Source of the DNA: Trebouxia sp. TZW2008
Taxonomy: Eukaryota; Chlorophyta; Trebouxiophyceae; Trebouxiales; Trebouxiaceae
Assembly: GCA_002118135.1 (NCBI GenBank)
Contig: BDIU01000035.1
Coordinates: 124,001 to 188,000, forward strand
Reading direction: 5' to 3'
Length of the DNA: 64,000 bases
Position numbers and translations under genes: made by a program. The notes below the pieces were generated by a model. It saw nothing but the letters and a program-made list of their open reading frames with translations. It was not told where the DNA came from and made no database searches. This document shows, piece after piece, positions 35,301 through 45,197 of this stretch (within the stretch, counting starts at the first letter, position 1; each line of letters opens with the position of its first letter).

Positions 35301-38300
35301 TGACAGACCCCTGGTTGTGCTTGCAGGCAAAACCCTCATGGCAAGAGCCATAGCTGGATCAGCCGGAGCGGCCTTCTGAAACATTTCTGGCACCTCTTCT
35401 TCAGACATGTTTGTAGAAACAAGCAAGAACCAAGCAGCAAAACCCTGACTGGGTCGTGCCTGCAGGCAAAACCCTCATGGCAAGAGCGATAGCTGGAGAA
35501 GCTGGAGTGAACTTCTGGAACGTTTCTGGCACCTCGTTTTCAGACATGTTGGTGGGTGTTGGTGCGTCCCGGGTCAGGGACATTTTTGCGAAAGCGCGTG
35601 ACAGCGCGCCGTGCATCATGTTCATTGATGAGTTCGATGCCATTGGTATGGCGAGAGGAGGAGGAGGTGGTGCTGATGGTATATCGCCATTGTCTCCACT
35701 TCTGTGATTGATGCTCTAAATACTTGCATGTCAGGTCTTGCATATCGGTCGGTGCATCATCTTCATTGATGGTATGATGCCACTGGCCAGGCAAGAGGAG
35801 GAGGAGGTGGTGCTGATGGTATGCACCAGTGAATCGCCATTGTCTCCACTTCCTGTGATTGATGCTCTAAAGTACACGCTGTACTTGCGTATTGGGTCTT
35901 GCACATTGACGCCAATGCATTGCAAATTTGCCAATTTGCGCCGCATCCCAGTAAACCGTACTCTCAAATACTGCATATTGCGTATGATGTATTGCAAACA
36001 AGTGTTAACAACAGTGACAACGGACAGTCAGTCTACAGTGACAAGTGCAAGCATGCAAATGTACATGAGTGCTTTTCACTGCACGTTGAGTATTGTGTAT
36101 GGTGAATCCCTGGTATGAACCTTCACCTGCAACCTGTAAACGTTTTCACCTGCTTCGCCTGTTCACCTGCTTTCACCTGGAGGCAGTTGATCAGTAAACG
36201 CAACAATCAGTACGCACTCAGGCTCAAAACAGGCCTGCCTGGCAAGACAGGACTTGTACCACACACACCTAGCAATCTATGCTGGAGAGTGTAATAGATC
36301 GTTGTTGTTGTCGTCAGCAGCACGCATTACTCAACACGCAGTATCAAAGAGTTCGAGAGTATGGAGCACTAGTATGCAGCGTGAAACGAAAAATGCGCAA
36401 TAACTTGGTGCCAACATGCACTATGCAGTGAACAATTCCGTCAGCGTATTTCTTGCTGAAATGGCATGGTGATTCGATGGCTGACAGTATGCCCGTCTGA
36501 CCTGACAATTCAGTTTGTCTTGGCTGTTTGTGTAAAGGCGCCTCTGCAACGCCTGTTCTCATCATGATGTCAATTATCAGAATCACTTCGTCTTGTGTTC
36601 CTTTTGTGAGCACCTCTTTCCTCAGGAAGACAAGCCCTCAAGGTTTCTCAGTGAAAGGAGAAGGAGGCTCAAGAACAGAAAGGCACTCAATTCACTCTTT
36701 TGCTTGTACTGAACGACATGCTACATGTTGCAGCACAGGCATTGAATGTGTGGCATCCCTTGCAGAGAGCACCCCCACCCACAATCATCCAGCTGCTGAC
36801 AGAGATTGACGGCTTTGATCACAACACCAATGTCGTTGTCATGGCTGCTACCTTGTTTTCAAACAGGCGTTAAGTGTGTGTGGCATGCCCTGCAGAGAGC
36901 ACCACCACAATTAATCAGCTGCTGACAGAGATGGACGGCTTTGAGAAAAACACCAATGTCGTCATCATGGCAGCTACCAACAGGCCTGAGGCCCTTGATC
37001 CTGCCCTCACTCGCCCTGGCAGATTTGACAGAATCCTCACAATGCCCCTGCCCAATCTGAAGGTTAGCATTGCATCTTGAATTGCACATTTACTGTGTCT
37101 TCTGTGCACATCTGTACAAAATCCTCACAAGGCCTTTGTTCAAAATGGACATAGCATGTTTTGCAGCATACCTGTGTATGACCTCGGTGTGACATACCTT
37201 ATATACCCTTGTTTGACCTGGCAGATTTGACAGGACCCTCACTGTTTCCCATCCCAATCTGTGACATTGCATTTTGACTCTATTCTCTTTACGCCGTGTT
37301 ATTTAAGTTTTGACAAAATTGACAGGGCAACAGCAGGCAACTGCATACACCTCAACACAGCTGTTTTTATCGTGCAATCTTTGATAGTAGTGCAGGATTG
37401 CAAGGAGATCCTGAATGCGCATGCCAAGAGAGGAGGTTTGCAGAAGGGCTTACTTTTGACAAGATTGACAGAGCAACAGCACGCCATAGCATACCTCAAT
37501 ACTGCTGTCTTTAACGCCCAATCTTTGTGACATGCAGGGTCTTAGGGAGACCCTGGACCTGCATGCCAAGGGAAGGAGGGTTGCGGAAGGATTTCTTTTG
37601 ACGTATTGGCAGGACAACACCTTACATATCAGCACAAACTTGATCAGTATCAGTGGGTTTGATGGTCTTGCACGGTTGTAGGGAAATCATGGATGTACAT
37701 GGCAAGTGGAGGAGTTTTGCAGAAGGACTTGCTTTTGACAGGTTTGGCAGGGCCGCAGCAGCAGGCAACTGCATACATCTCAACACAGCTGCCTTCAGCG
37801 TCCAATCTTTGTGTCATGCAGGGTCGCAAGGAGACCCTGGACGTACATGCCAAGGAAGGCAGTTTGCAGAAGGGCTGTCTTTTGACAGGAGTGGCAGCGC
37901 AACAGCACACCAGAGCATACACCTCAACACAGCTGTCTTCAACGCCCAATCTTTGTGTCATGCAGGGTCGCAAGGAGATCCTGAACGTGCATGCCAAGGG
38001 AAGGCGATTTGCAGAAGGGCTGTCTTTTGACAGGATTGGCAGGGCTACAGCAGGCTGTACCGGAGCTGACCTGGCTTCTATTGTCAATGTAGCTGCCATT
38101 ACAGCTGTGCGGGCAGGCAGGGACGCAATCCTTGAGGAGGACTTGTTTGATGTAGGTCCCTCTGTTACTGCAACAATTTGCTTCTCACCAGTGTATTGCC
38201 ATACGCAACATCAAATTCAAGAGCTTGACTGTTTGCAATGCATGGGATGTGATCCTTGAAGAGGACTTGTTTGATGTAAGTCCCTCTGTTGCTGCAGCAA

Positions 38301-41300
38301 TTTGCTTCTCACTCGTGTATTGCCATATGCAACATCGCTTGCAAGAGCTTGACTGTTTGGCAAGGCATGGGATGTGATCTGTGAAGAGAAAACCTGTTTG
38401 GTGCAAGCCCCTTTGTTGCTGCAGCAATTTGCTTCACATCACTGTATTGCCATACGCAACATCACTTGCAAGAGCTTGACTGTATGGCAAGGCATGGGAT
38501 GTGATCCGTGAAGAGGACATGTTTGGTGTAAGCCCCTTCATAGCTGCAGCACTTTGCTTCACATCGGTGTATTGCCACATGCAACATCACTTGCAAGAAC
38601 TTGACTTGTGGCAAGGCATGGGATGAGATCTCTGAACCGGGCATGATTGATATCAGCCCCTCTGTCGCCATTGTGGTTATTCTTGATGTTTTTATTCACT
38701 GCAGGCCCTGTGGAATGCAGCGTCTTTGTCAATATCATTAGCATTATCACTCCTGAAACTGTGAATGTTGCGATGCAGGCTTTTCAATTGCAGCAAAGTG
38801 AGAGATTTGGGCAAGGAGGAACTGCAGCTGATTTGGAGGAGGGGAATGTGGACAACCCAATGAAGCGCAACATTTGCTTGTACGAAGCTGCAAGATGTGT
38901 CATTGCCGCCATGACGCCCGGTTTTGATGAGATCAGCAAGGTCAGTTCTCTTCTGCTGATCTCCTGTGCCTGTGCTTCTTCTTGCTGTTCCTCTTCTTCC
39001 TGTTCCTCTTCATCCTGTTCCTCTTCATCCTGTTCCTCTTCTTCCTGTGCTTGCATTGCTTCATGAAAACAATCCTTCCTATGCTTGCGTCTTCATCACG
39101 TAAACAGCTCTTGTGGTGTTTGCTTTGCTTGATGTGAATGCTGCTCATGCTAGATGATGACAAGGCAATCCATGTGTGCAGATGACTGCACGCCCTGACA
39201 ACCAAGCAACTGACACCACGTTCTTCATTCCTCTCAACCACTCTTACAGCTGCACTTTTGTTGTCGCTTCAGCCATAATGGTGGCTCAGAATTTGGCCAC
39301 ATTGTGTATCAGATGGTGACAAGGCAGTCTGTCTGTGCAGGTGACTGCATGCCCAGACAACCAAGCTACTGGCACCACATTCTTCATTCCTCTTGAAGAT
39401 GCGCTAGAATCACAGACATTCACACGCGGCTACCTTGAATCTAAAATGGTGGTGGGCTTGGCTGGCAGGTAGCTGCTTTTCCTTGCTTCTTCTTGCTCTC
39501 AGCTGTTCTTTCCCCCTTCTGCTACTTCTTTACTCAACTCACAGGCATCCAATTTGGGCTATCTTCGAATCTGGATGGTTGTCAGCCTGGCTGGCAGGTA
39601 GACCACTCCTGTGTGCTCTAGCTTGTCTTCTGCTCTTCTTATGCTTGTATCACCATCCGACACTCTGCTACTTCTCTTCTGTGTCATGTGTTTGGCATGA
39701 CTGTTAGGTGAGTCAGTTGCTTTCTTGGTGGCATCATCAATCCTTGTGCATTGGCAGGCCCGATGATTTGATTGATCAGGTGTGATTCAAATGTGCCCTT
39801 GGCAAATTTGCTGTTTCTGGTATGGCTGTGCTGTTTTGAGCAACCCAACTTCTAGCGATTGAATTTTGGTTGCTTCTCCTTCACAACTGCTTGACGCAGT
39901 GTCTTGGCTCTGACTATCACAGCTTCACATTCAGGATAGTGTTTCAGCTTAGCACAGGACCAATCCGGGTGAACTCAGCAAAGTGCTCCAGTACATACCT
40001 AGCTGGGCCTGCTGAGCCTGCCTAGCATGCCCTCTGCTTGAATGAAAACGAATCACAGCTTCATGTGGCCCTCAAAACATCACCGTCTTGAAGCCAGCAG
40101 GTACAATGCATGTTGACTGCCCATCAGCAGCCCCCAGCCTTGGTACAAGTGTGGCAAAAAGGTAGCGCTGGGCAAGAGTGTTGGCTTTGAACCTGGGACC
40201 ACAAACACAGAAGCTAGTGCTGGGTGAGGCTCGCATGTTTGAAGCTGGAATGTCAGACCTAGAATCAGTGAACTTCATAGCCAGGGAGATGGTGTGCAAG
40301 TATGGCTTCAACAAGCAGCAGCACCCAACCTAAGTTGATTGCAGCTCAGCAAACTGCTGCTGTGTTACAGGTGTGGCGAGAAGCTAGTGCTGGGTGAGGC
40401 TGGTGTAAGTGAAGCTGGCATTTCAGACCTAGAGTCAGTGAACTTCATAGCCAGAGAGATGGTGTACAAGTATGGTTTCAACAAGCGGCTAGGCCCCGTT
40501 TCCCTCATGGAAGATCAGGAGCGCTTCCTCAATGAAGAAGCAGGAACTGACATGGCTGATATGGGGCAAGAGCTGGCATCTATTGCCCTCACAGAAATTG
40601 AAGAGGTACGATCTACAATAAACTCCAACCCCAAAACTGTGAAACTCACGTAACTTCACATAGACTGTGGACTCTACATTGTCATGCATGATCTCTCAAG
40701 ATGAAGTTTGGTGATTTGGTGTTGAACTCGGCGCTGGCATTTGTTGGCCCCACAGAAAACAAGGAGGTGCAGTCTTCAACCTACTCTAATCTCTACACTG
40801 TGCAATTAACATTGGCTGTACACTCTACATAGTCATGCACGATCCCTTGAGATGATGTTTGGTTATATGGTGTTGAAATCGGCACTGGCTTTTGTTGCCC
40901 TCACAAAAGTTGAGGAGGTGTTGTCTGCAACATACTCTTATCCCTACACTGTGAGTCTCCATACCAGCTGTAGACTATACATAGCCATGCATGATGTGTG
41001 TGCATGCATCAGCCATGCATGATCTCTCTGAACATCAAACTGTGTCATTTGGTGTTGAATGTAGCGCTGACTTTTGTTGCCCTCACAGCAATTAAAGAAG
41101 TGTGGTCTGCAACCTACTCTGAACCCTACACTGCGAGACTTCATACCAGCTGTAGACTCTACATAGTCATGCATGATTTTTGAGATCAAATTGTGCCTTT
41201 TAGTCTGGGTTTTGGCACTGGCTGCCGTCACCCTCACAGAAGCTGAAGTGCAAGTCTCTGCAGGTACTTGCGAGTGCAGGCAATGTCTGACTGCATATGT

Positions 41301-43046
41301 CACGCCTAATGTCAGACTGTGTGTGTGGCGCCTGTGCAGCTGGTAGAAGCTGCCGAGTGAAAACCCATATATGGCCTGATGTTGACCTACGCACTTTTGG
41401 AGGCAGTCAATGAGCGTCTGAGACTTGACATTATGTGTGCTTTTTATGCAGTTGGTTGAAGCTGCTGAGGCACAAGCCATACACAGCCTGACATTAACCT
41501 ATGCGTGTTTGAAGGCAGTCAATGAGCATCTGAAACTTGACCGTATGTGTGCTCTTTATGCAGTTGGTGGAAGCTGCTGAGCCACAAGCCATACACGGCC
41601 TGACGTTAACCTATGCGTGTTTAAAGACAGTCAATGAGCATCTGAGACTTGACTGTATGTGTGCTCTTTATGCAGTTGGTGGAAGCTGCTGAGGCACAAG
41701 CCATACACGGCCTGACGTTAACCTATGCGTGTTTAAAGGCAGTCAATGAGCATTTGAGACCTGACCGTATGTGTGCTCTTTATGCAGTTGATTGAAGCTG
41801 CTGAGGCAAAAGCCATATTTGGCCTGATGTTGACCTATGCATAATTGGAGGCAGTCAATGAGCGTCTGAGCCTTGACCTTATGTGTGCTGTTTATGCAGT
41901 TGGTTGAAGCTGCTGAGGCAAAAGCTATATATGGCTTCCTCCTCAAGTACAAGGCTTTGGAGGCACTCACTGAGCAATTGATCAGAAATATGACTGCGTT
42001 TGTAATTGTGTTCTTTACGCAGCTTGTCCAAGCTGCTGATCCTGAAGCCCTGTGTGACCCAAACCTGCCTTTGGAGGCACTCATGGGTGCATGCAATGTC
42101 TGAACATGTGTGGGATGCCTACTGTCTGACTGTGTGATTTGCCTGTGCAGTTGGTAGAAGCTGCAGAGGCAAAAGCCATATATGGCCTGAGCCTGAACTA
42201 CAAGTGTTTGCAAGCACTCACAGAGCGCCTGATCAAAGATCAAGTGGTGAATGGGGCAGTAGTCGATGCTATATGGAAGGAAAACGGCCTAGTGTCCTTC
42301 CCTGACCCCTTCACAAACGGCTTCAAGTGGGATGAGAAGACTGGCCAACTTCAATATCCTGGCATGCCCGACATGGTGAGCCTGCTCTCTACTCATCCAT
42401 CCATCCATGCATCCATTCAATCATCCACTCACTGATTCCCTCCCTCCCTCCCTCACTCACTCACTCACTCACTCACTCACTCACTCACTCACTCACTAAC
42501 TCATTCATTCCATCCAAATCTTGGCTGGGCAGGCGTCGAACTCCTGTGAGTAAGTGTCCACAGTCGAATTCTTTGCCTTCTCCTCTGGTGATGCTTGCAT
42601 TGGCTGCTAATTCTGCATCGCCTGCAAGCTACATCAGTGCCATCATTTGGCTGAGGATGCTGGTCGTGTTCAGCGCAATTTCTCGTGTCATCATCATCAC
42701 AAGCAGCAGCAGCAGCATCATTGTCATCAGTATCAGCACTGGTAACGGCACTTATATACTATACGTAACTTTTCATGACCCTGCTCAGTGCATGCAGAAG
42801 CATAGCCTGCACCTACACATCAGCTTGCAGGCACACTGCTAAAGGCATGTTGTCTGTGGACTCACCATAGTATGTGCAACATTTGCCTACAATCATGTTG
42901 TTGAACAAGGCATGCTGTTGCAGGACATGCAAACGCCTGCCCCAGACGCTGACGAGCAAGATCATCCGCTGGATGACATCCACCCCTTTTACCCATACCG
43001 AGTCCGGGAAGATTTGGCCAATCTCAGAACCACCCCCATGTTCTGA
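29330..43046 (+). CDS. FtsHi: inactive FtsH-type AAA protein, probably plastid envelope
   Basis: FtsHi proteins are FtsH homologues that lost protease activity; in plants several act as ATP-driven import motors or assembly factors of the inner plastid envelope. Resolved exons: 29330-29682, 29784-29980, 31184-31365, 32137-32277, 33190-33214, 33259-33321, 33615-33730, 34424-34611, 35466-35678, 36896-37062, 37966-38151, 38779-38940, 39341-39468, 40371-40605, 42151-42375 and 42924-43046. All phases close except the 33321/33615 junction. The N-terminus is transit-like with a hydrophobic stretch ([17 protein letters not shown]). The AAA core is complete: Walker A GAPGTGKT split by an intron, Walker [27 protein letters not shown] and RPGRFDR. 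The zinc-protease motif HEXXH is replaced by YEAAR (in [12 protein letters not shown]). The donor after 31365 is GC. Confidence 0.9.
30137..30270. repeat. AT-rich trinucleotide low-complexity tract
   Basis: Mixed AAT/GAT repeat in the long second intron of the FtsHi gene. It reads Asn/Asp in one frame, which has no coding meaning here. Confidence 0.9.
30280..30398. repeat. Dispersed short repeat, family 2 (reverse copy)
   Basis: Reverse-complement match to 8275-8405: shared CCACACATACCTAGCA-like, GCCTGGCAAG-like, GTTGAACATCA and ACATTGTTTTGTCTGA words. Confidence 0.6.
30925..31183 (+). repeat. Acceptor-side copies of FtsHi exon 31184-31365
   Basis: Two upstream units of about 115 bp repeat the intron tail (GTTGTGACGAGCATGCTTCA, AAAGCATCAAAACTGGCTGC) and then a worn version of the exon start (GGAAGAGCAGAAGATGGA versus GGAGGTACGGGCCGAAGATT). 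Only the third unit runs into the full exon. Confidence 0.8.
31440..31850. repeat. Irregular tandem repeat around CATGTTGTTGCATG
   Basis: Units of about 45-60 bp with CATGCATCATGTTGT, TGCATG and TTTACA words, imperfectly phased, in an FtsHi intron. Confidence 0.7.
32590..33010. repeat. Tandem repeat, about 120-150-bp unit, three copies
   Basis: Units carry GTGGCATAGCCCTCTGTCCC, GTTGTCCATG, CTGTCTGACATAGCCCTC and TGTCCTGCATGCAACACA words. FtsHi intron. Confidence 0.8.
33480..33560 (+). repeat. Copy of FtsHi exon 33615-33730
   Basis: Encodes [20 protein letters not shown] after a TTGCAG acceptor; the full exon has [20 protein letters not shown]. The unit, including CCTGCACTGTTGCAGGAAGA, is about 126 bp. 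Confidence 0.9.
34619..34791. mobile_element. MITE, pogo-like termini (copy 5)
   Basis: A 173-bp element, CAGTACACTCTGTTTGTAAC to AAAGAAAGGTTACTG, TA on the left and TG (mutated) on the right. It starts at position +8 of the FtsHi intron that splits the Walker A motif. Confidence 0.75.
35127..35410 (+). repeat. Two copies of the Walker A lysine exon (FtsHi)
   Basis: The full exon at 35466 begins [20 protein letters not shown]. Copies at about 35132 ([20 protein letters not shown]) and 35325 ([17 protein letters not shown] then a stop) keep the acceptor and about 90 bases, then leave the exon after GTSF or GTSS, LDM or SDM. If either were used, the reading frame would end early. Confidence 0.93.
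36750..36865 (+). repeat. Copy of FtsHi exon 36896-37062
   Basis: Encodes [20 protein letters not shown] after a TTGCAG acceptor, against [20 protein letters not shown] in the full exon, then stops matching before the SRH arginines. Confidence 0.92.
37390..37960 (+). repeat. Four acceptor-side copies of FtsHi exon 37966-38151
   Basis: Copies near 37400, 37540, 37680 and 37820 each repeat a CAAGGAGATCCTGAATGCGC-type start ([20 protein letters not shown] in the full exon) and end around the FDRI segment, in units of about 140 bp. Confidence 0.9.
38140..38665 (+). repeat. Tandem copies of the donor side of FtsHi exon 37966-38151
   Basis: Five units of about 123 bp, each with GATCCTTGAAGAGGACTTGT, GATGTAAGTCCCTC (donor) and GCAATTTGCTTCTCA. 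The full exon ends ILEEDLFD. The same exon is thus flanked by acceptor-side copies on its left and donor-side copies on its right. Confidence 0.92.
39177..39245 (+). repeat. Copy of FtsHi exon 39341-39468
   Basis: Encodes [20 protein letters not shown] after a TGTGCAG acceptor; the full exon has [21 protein letters not shown] donor-side copy (TGGTTGTCAGCCTGGCTGGC) lies near 39575-39600. Confidence 0.9.
40170..40330 (+). repeat. Copy of FtsHi exon 40371-40605
   Basis: Encodes [20 protein letters not shown] and [15 protein letters not shown], about 85 percent like the full exon, then diverges. Unit about 200 bp. Confidence 0.92.
40606..41250 (+). repeat. Donor-side copies of FtsHi exon 40371-40605
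   Basis: Four units of about 150-185 bp repeat the exon end (GCCCTCACAGAAATTGA then GAGGTA-like donor), the word CATAGTCATGCATGAT and the intron start. Confidence 0.85.
41330..42150 (+). repeat. Array of about seven acceptor-side copies of FtsHi exon 42151-42375
   Basis: Units of about 114 bp, each with TTATGCAGTTGGTTGAAGCT, GCTGAGGCAAAAGCCATATA and GAGGCAGTCAATGAG words, at about 41338, 41452, 41566, 41680, 41790, 41900 and 42020. The real exon ([19 protein letters not shown]) follows as the last unit. Confidence 0.95.
42441..42500. repeat. CACT tetranucleotide run
   Basis: CCCT then CACT simple repeat of about 15 units in the last FtsHi intron. Confidence 0.95.
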
Positions 43047-43605
43047 TTATGCTCATGGCAAAATTGTGCCAATGTCCAAGTGCTTGCCCCTTGCAACTGT
43101 AAGTTTTTTTGACAGTGTTGATTGGGCTATCTGCCCAGCAGAAAACTCATTACTATTTACGATTATGCAAGAATGTGTAAGCAAGTTGCCCGAACACTGT
43201 TTCCATTGCAAGCAAATGACATCCAGATAAGCATACAGCATGTCCTAGCTACTGTAATGCGGGCTTCAGTTGCACACTGCATCTCAATGGAGGCTGAGCA
43301 TGAAATGAATTAAGTGCCACTCCAACCTGGCAATGGCCTACAGCAATACTCATGTAAATGGGTCAATCACAGGCTGCGTGGCAGGGTAACAGCCCACTGC
43401 ACCATTGAATTGCATAATTGAATGATTCGTTCATAAATGTATGTGAAAATTGCATGCTCATGAAGTTCGGCATGCCTAAGGCTTGATTTGCAGGTTCAAT
43501 GGTTGCGTCATCAACATGCTGTGCTTGCATGGATTTGCCACAGAATGTTTCGATATCAGCAGAAATGAAAGGTCTCAGATTGCTGAGTCAGAGAGGCCAA
43601 GGCTG
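43047..43605. other. Convergent intergenic region, FtsHi / DUF2358 3' ends
   Basis: About 560 bases between two converging stop codons; I see only presumed 3' UTR sequence and nothing coding. Confidence 0.5.
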
Positions 43606-44388
43606 TCAGGACTTTGATAAAAGTTCGCTAATGGGTGGAGCGGGAGATGCTCCAAATTGCGGGAAAAGAACAGACACAAATGCATCTAGGGCAGAAATGT
43701 CCCATTCTTCCAGATGCTGGCTCACCAAACCTGAACTGTTTGTGATATATCTGGTTGTGCCAGTATATGGTTTGATTGCTGGACTGCCAGGGACGTTGAG
43801 TGTAGCTGCTAACCTCCATTTTAGCACTAATGTTTGAGGATCTATGGCTTTCAAGCTAATCAAGTCCGCTTTGGATTTTGCTGGATCAAACAATTTGGCA
43901 ACTGCTGTTGTGTACGGGCCTACCCCCTTGACATTTGTAGTGGGGTCTTTGAATTGGCAGTCTGGACTGTACACATCTGAAGTGAGCTTGCCAGTAACAT
44001 AGTACTGGTTCTGCACAAAATCTTGCTGAATCACGTCCTTCAGCTCTGACTGTGACAAACGGCTGCTACCCATGCCCCATGCTGCTCTCACGTCGCTTTG
44101 CCAAGCCGCTATAGAGGCGCCTGAACCAGCAACCAAGTGTAACACGTCGCGTCTGCTCCGCTGCTCCCGTGGAGTCACCTTCTCACATCGGCAGTAGGTT
44201 GAACGACTCTGACGTGAGCAACCTCTGGGGAGCCTGGCGCCAAACTGCTGTGCTGTGAAGGGTTGATTGGACTTGCAAGGTCCGCAGCTGGGACGCACGC
44301 TCGCATTCAGCATGGAAAGTATGCCCGCTGAGATGAGGCTGGCCGTAAGACCACTGACTGCCTTTCCTGGCGTACGTTCGCTAGTCAA
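43606..44388 (-). CDS. DUF2358 family protein, thylakoid-lumen targeted, intronless
   Basis: A single uninterrupted frame of 260 codons. The N-terminal 75 or so residues are transit-like and end in a twin-arginine thylakoid signal (RSRRDVLHLVAGSGASIAA) with a possible AWG cleavage site. The DUF2358 domain (NTF2/SnoaL-like fold) covers about residues 105-245: VIQQDFVQNQYYVTGKLTSD, CQFKDPTTNVKGVGPYTTAV, LFDP, LKWRL, IKPYTGTTRY and EEWDISALDAFVS. Close relatives in plants and cyanobacteria have no settled biochemical role. It is the only clearly intronless gene in the window, which may point to retroposition or to a lost intron set; no poly-A tract is evident. Confidence 0.92.
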   Translation of the reverse strand: MTSERTPGKAVSGLTASLISAGILSMLNASVRPSCGPCKSNQPFTAQQFGARLPRGCSRQSRSTYCRCEKVTPREQRSRRDVLHLVAGSGASIAAWQSDVRAAWGMGSSRLSQSELKDVIQQDFVQNQYYVTGKLTSDVYSPDCQFKDPTTNVKGVGPYTTAVAKLFDPAKSKADLISLKAIDPQTLVLKWRLAATLNVPGSPAIKPYTGTTRYITNSSGLVSQHLEEWDISALDAFVSVLFPQFGASPAPPISELLSKS

Positions 44389-45197
44389 AAGTCGCTCGTC
44401 CTGGCTGCAGTCGCTGTTTAGTCACGAGCTCGACAGGAAGCTGATGAGGAAGCGGGACGGTTCGAGCGGCGATTGATCTTCCGCTACCTCGTACTAGCTC
44501 GCGAAGACTTGCCGGCAAGATCGGCTTTCGTGTCGTGAAAGGACCAAACGCGAGGTATCATAGAATATTGGCACCGTGTCGTATAAGTGAGCCCTGACAA
44601 TCTACCTTGTTTGATGTCAGTTCCGCGCAGGTCATCATCACTCCTTGCGAAGCACAAACCATACTGCTGCTGCCTACATTGAGTTTGACAGGCTCAGAGG
44701 GGTGACTGCGTCGTCATACTTTTGGCTGATACTGCAAGATCAGCAGTTTGTTGACCGTTACCTGTCAAAACACGTTGCACAACCCCTGTTCTCGAAAGCA
44801 AGCATGGGTCTGACCAAGATGTGCTCTTTTATTGGATTACAACTTGTGCATGACAACGTTTGTATTCACCTTCGATTCTGTCAACTATAACGAACAGTGC
44901 AGCATGTTTGTCAGATCATCATGATTACAAACTATATCAGCTAGCAGCGCCCTTTGCTATCACAGCGTCAGAACATCAACCGTATACTATACACTGTATA
45001 CACGCTCACTGCTGCACCATGCGTTCATCTTTGATACAACAAATCAAGCTGGTCATGGAGCACCTTAAAAACGCTCCATGACAGCATGCAAACATGTGCA
45101 GATCGTTGCAAAGGTCTTCGGCCAAACAGACACGGCAAGCTCTTGCATGACAGTGTGTGCTTAATAGTACATCCTGTGCTGCTTTGCCTGGCAGGGC
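44389..45197. other. Intergenic region between DUF2358 and lipid kinase genes
   Basis: About 800 bases holding the CpG-rich upstream flank of the DUF2358 gene (44389-44640) and the 3' flank of the lipid kinase. A plus-strand open stretch at 44645-44890 has no recognisable domain or splice context. No gene called. Confidence 0.45.

Noticed and set aside
38940..39065. Cys/Ser-rich extension after the FtsHi exon ending DEISK
   Set aside because: A CTTCTTCCTGTTCCTC pyrimidine-rich intron tract read through the GTCAGT donor.
42874..43230. 118-codon plus-strand frame over the last FtsHi exon
   Set aside because: A shifted frame of the real exon, which reads [18 protein letters not shown] and ends at 43046.
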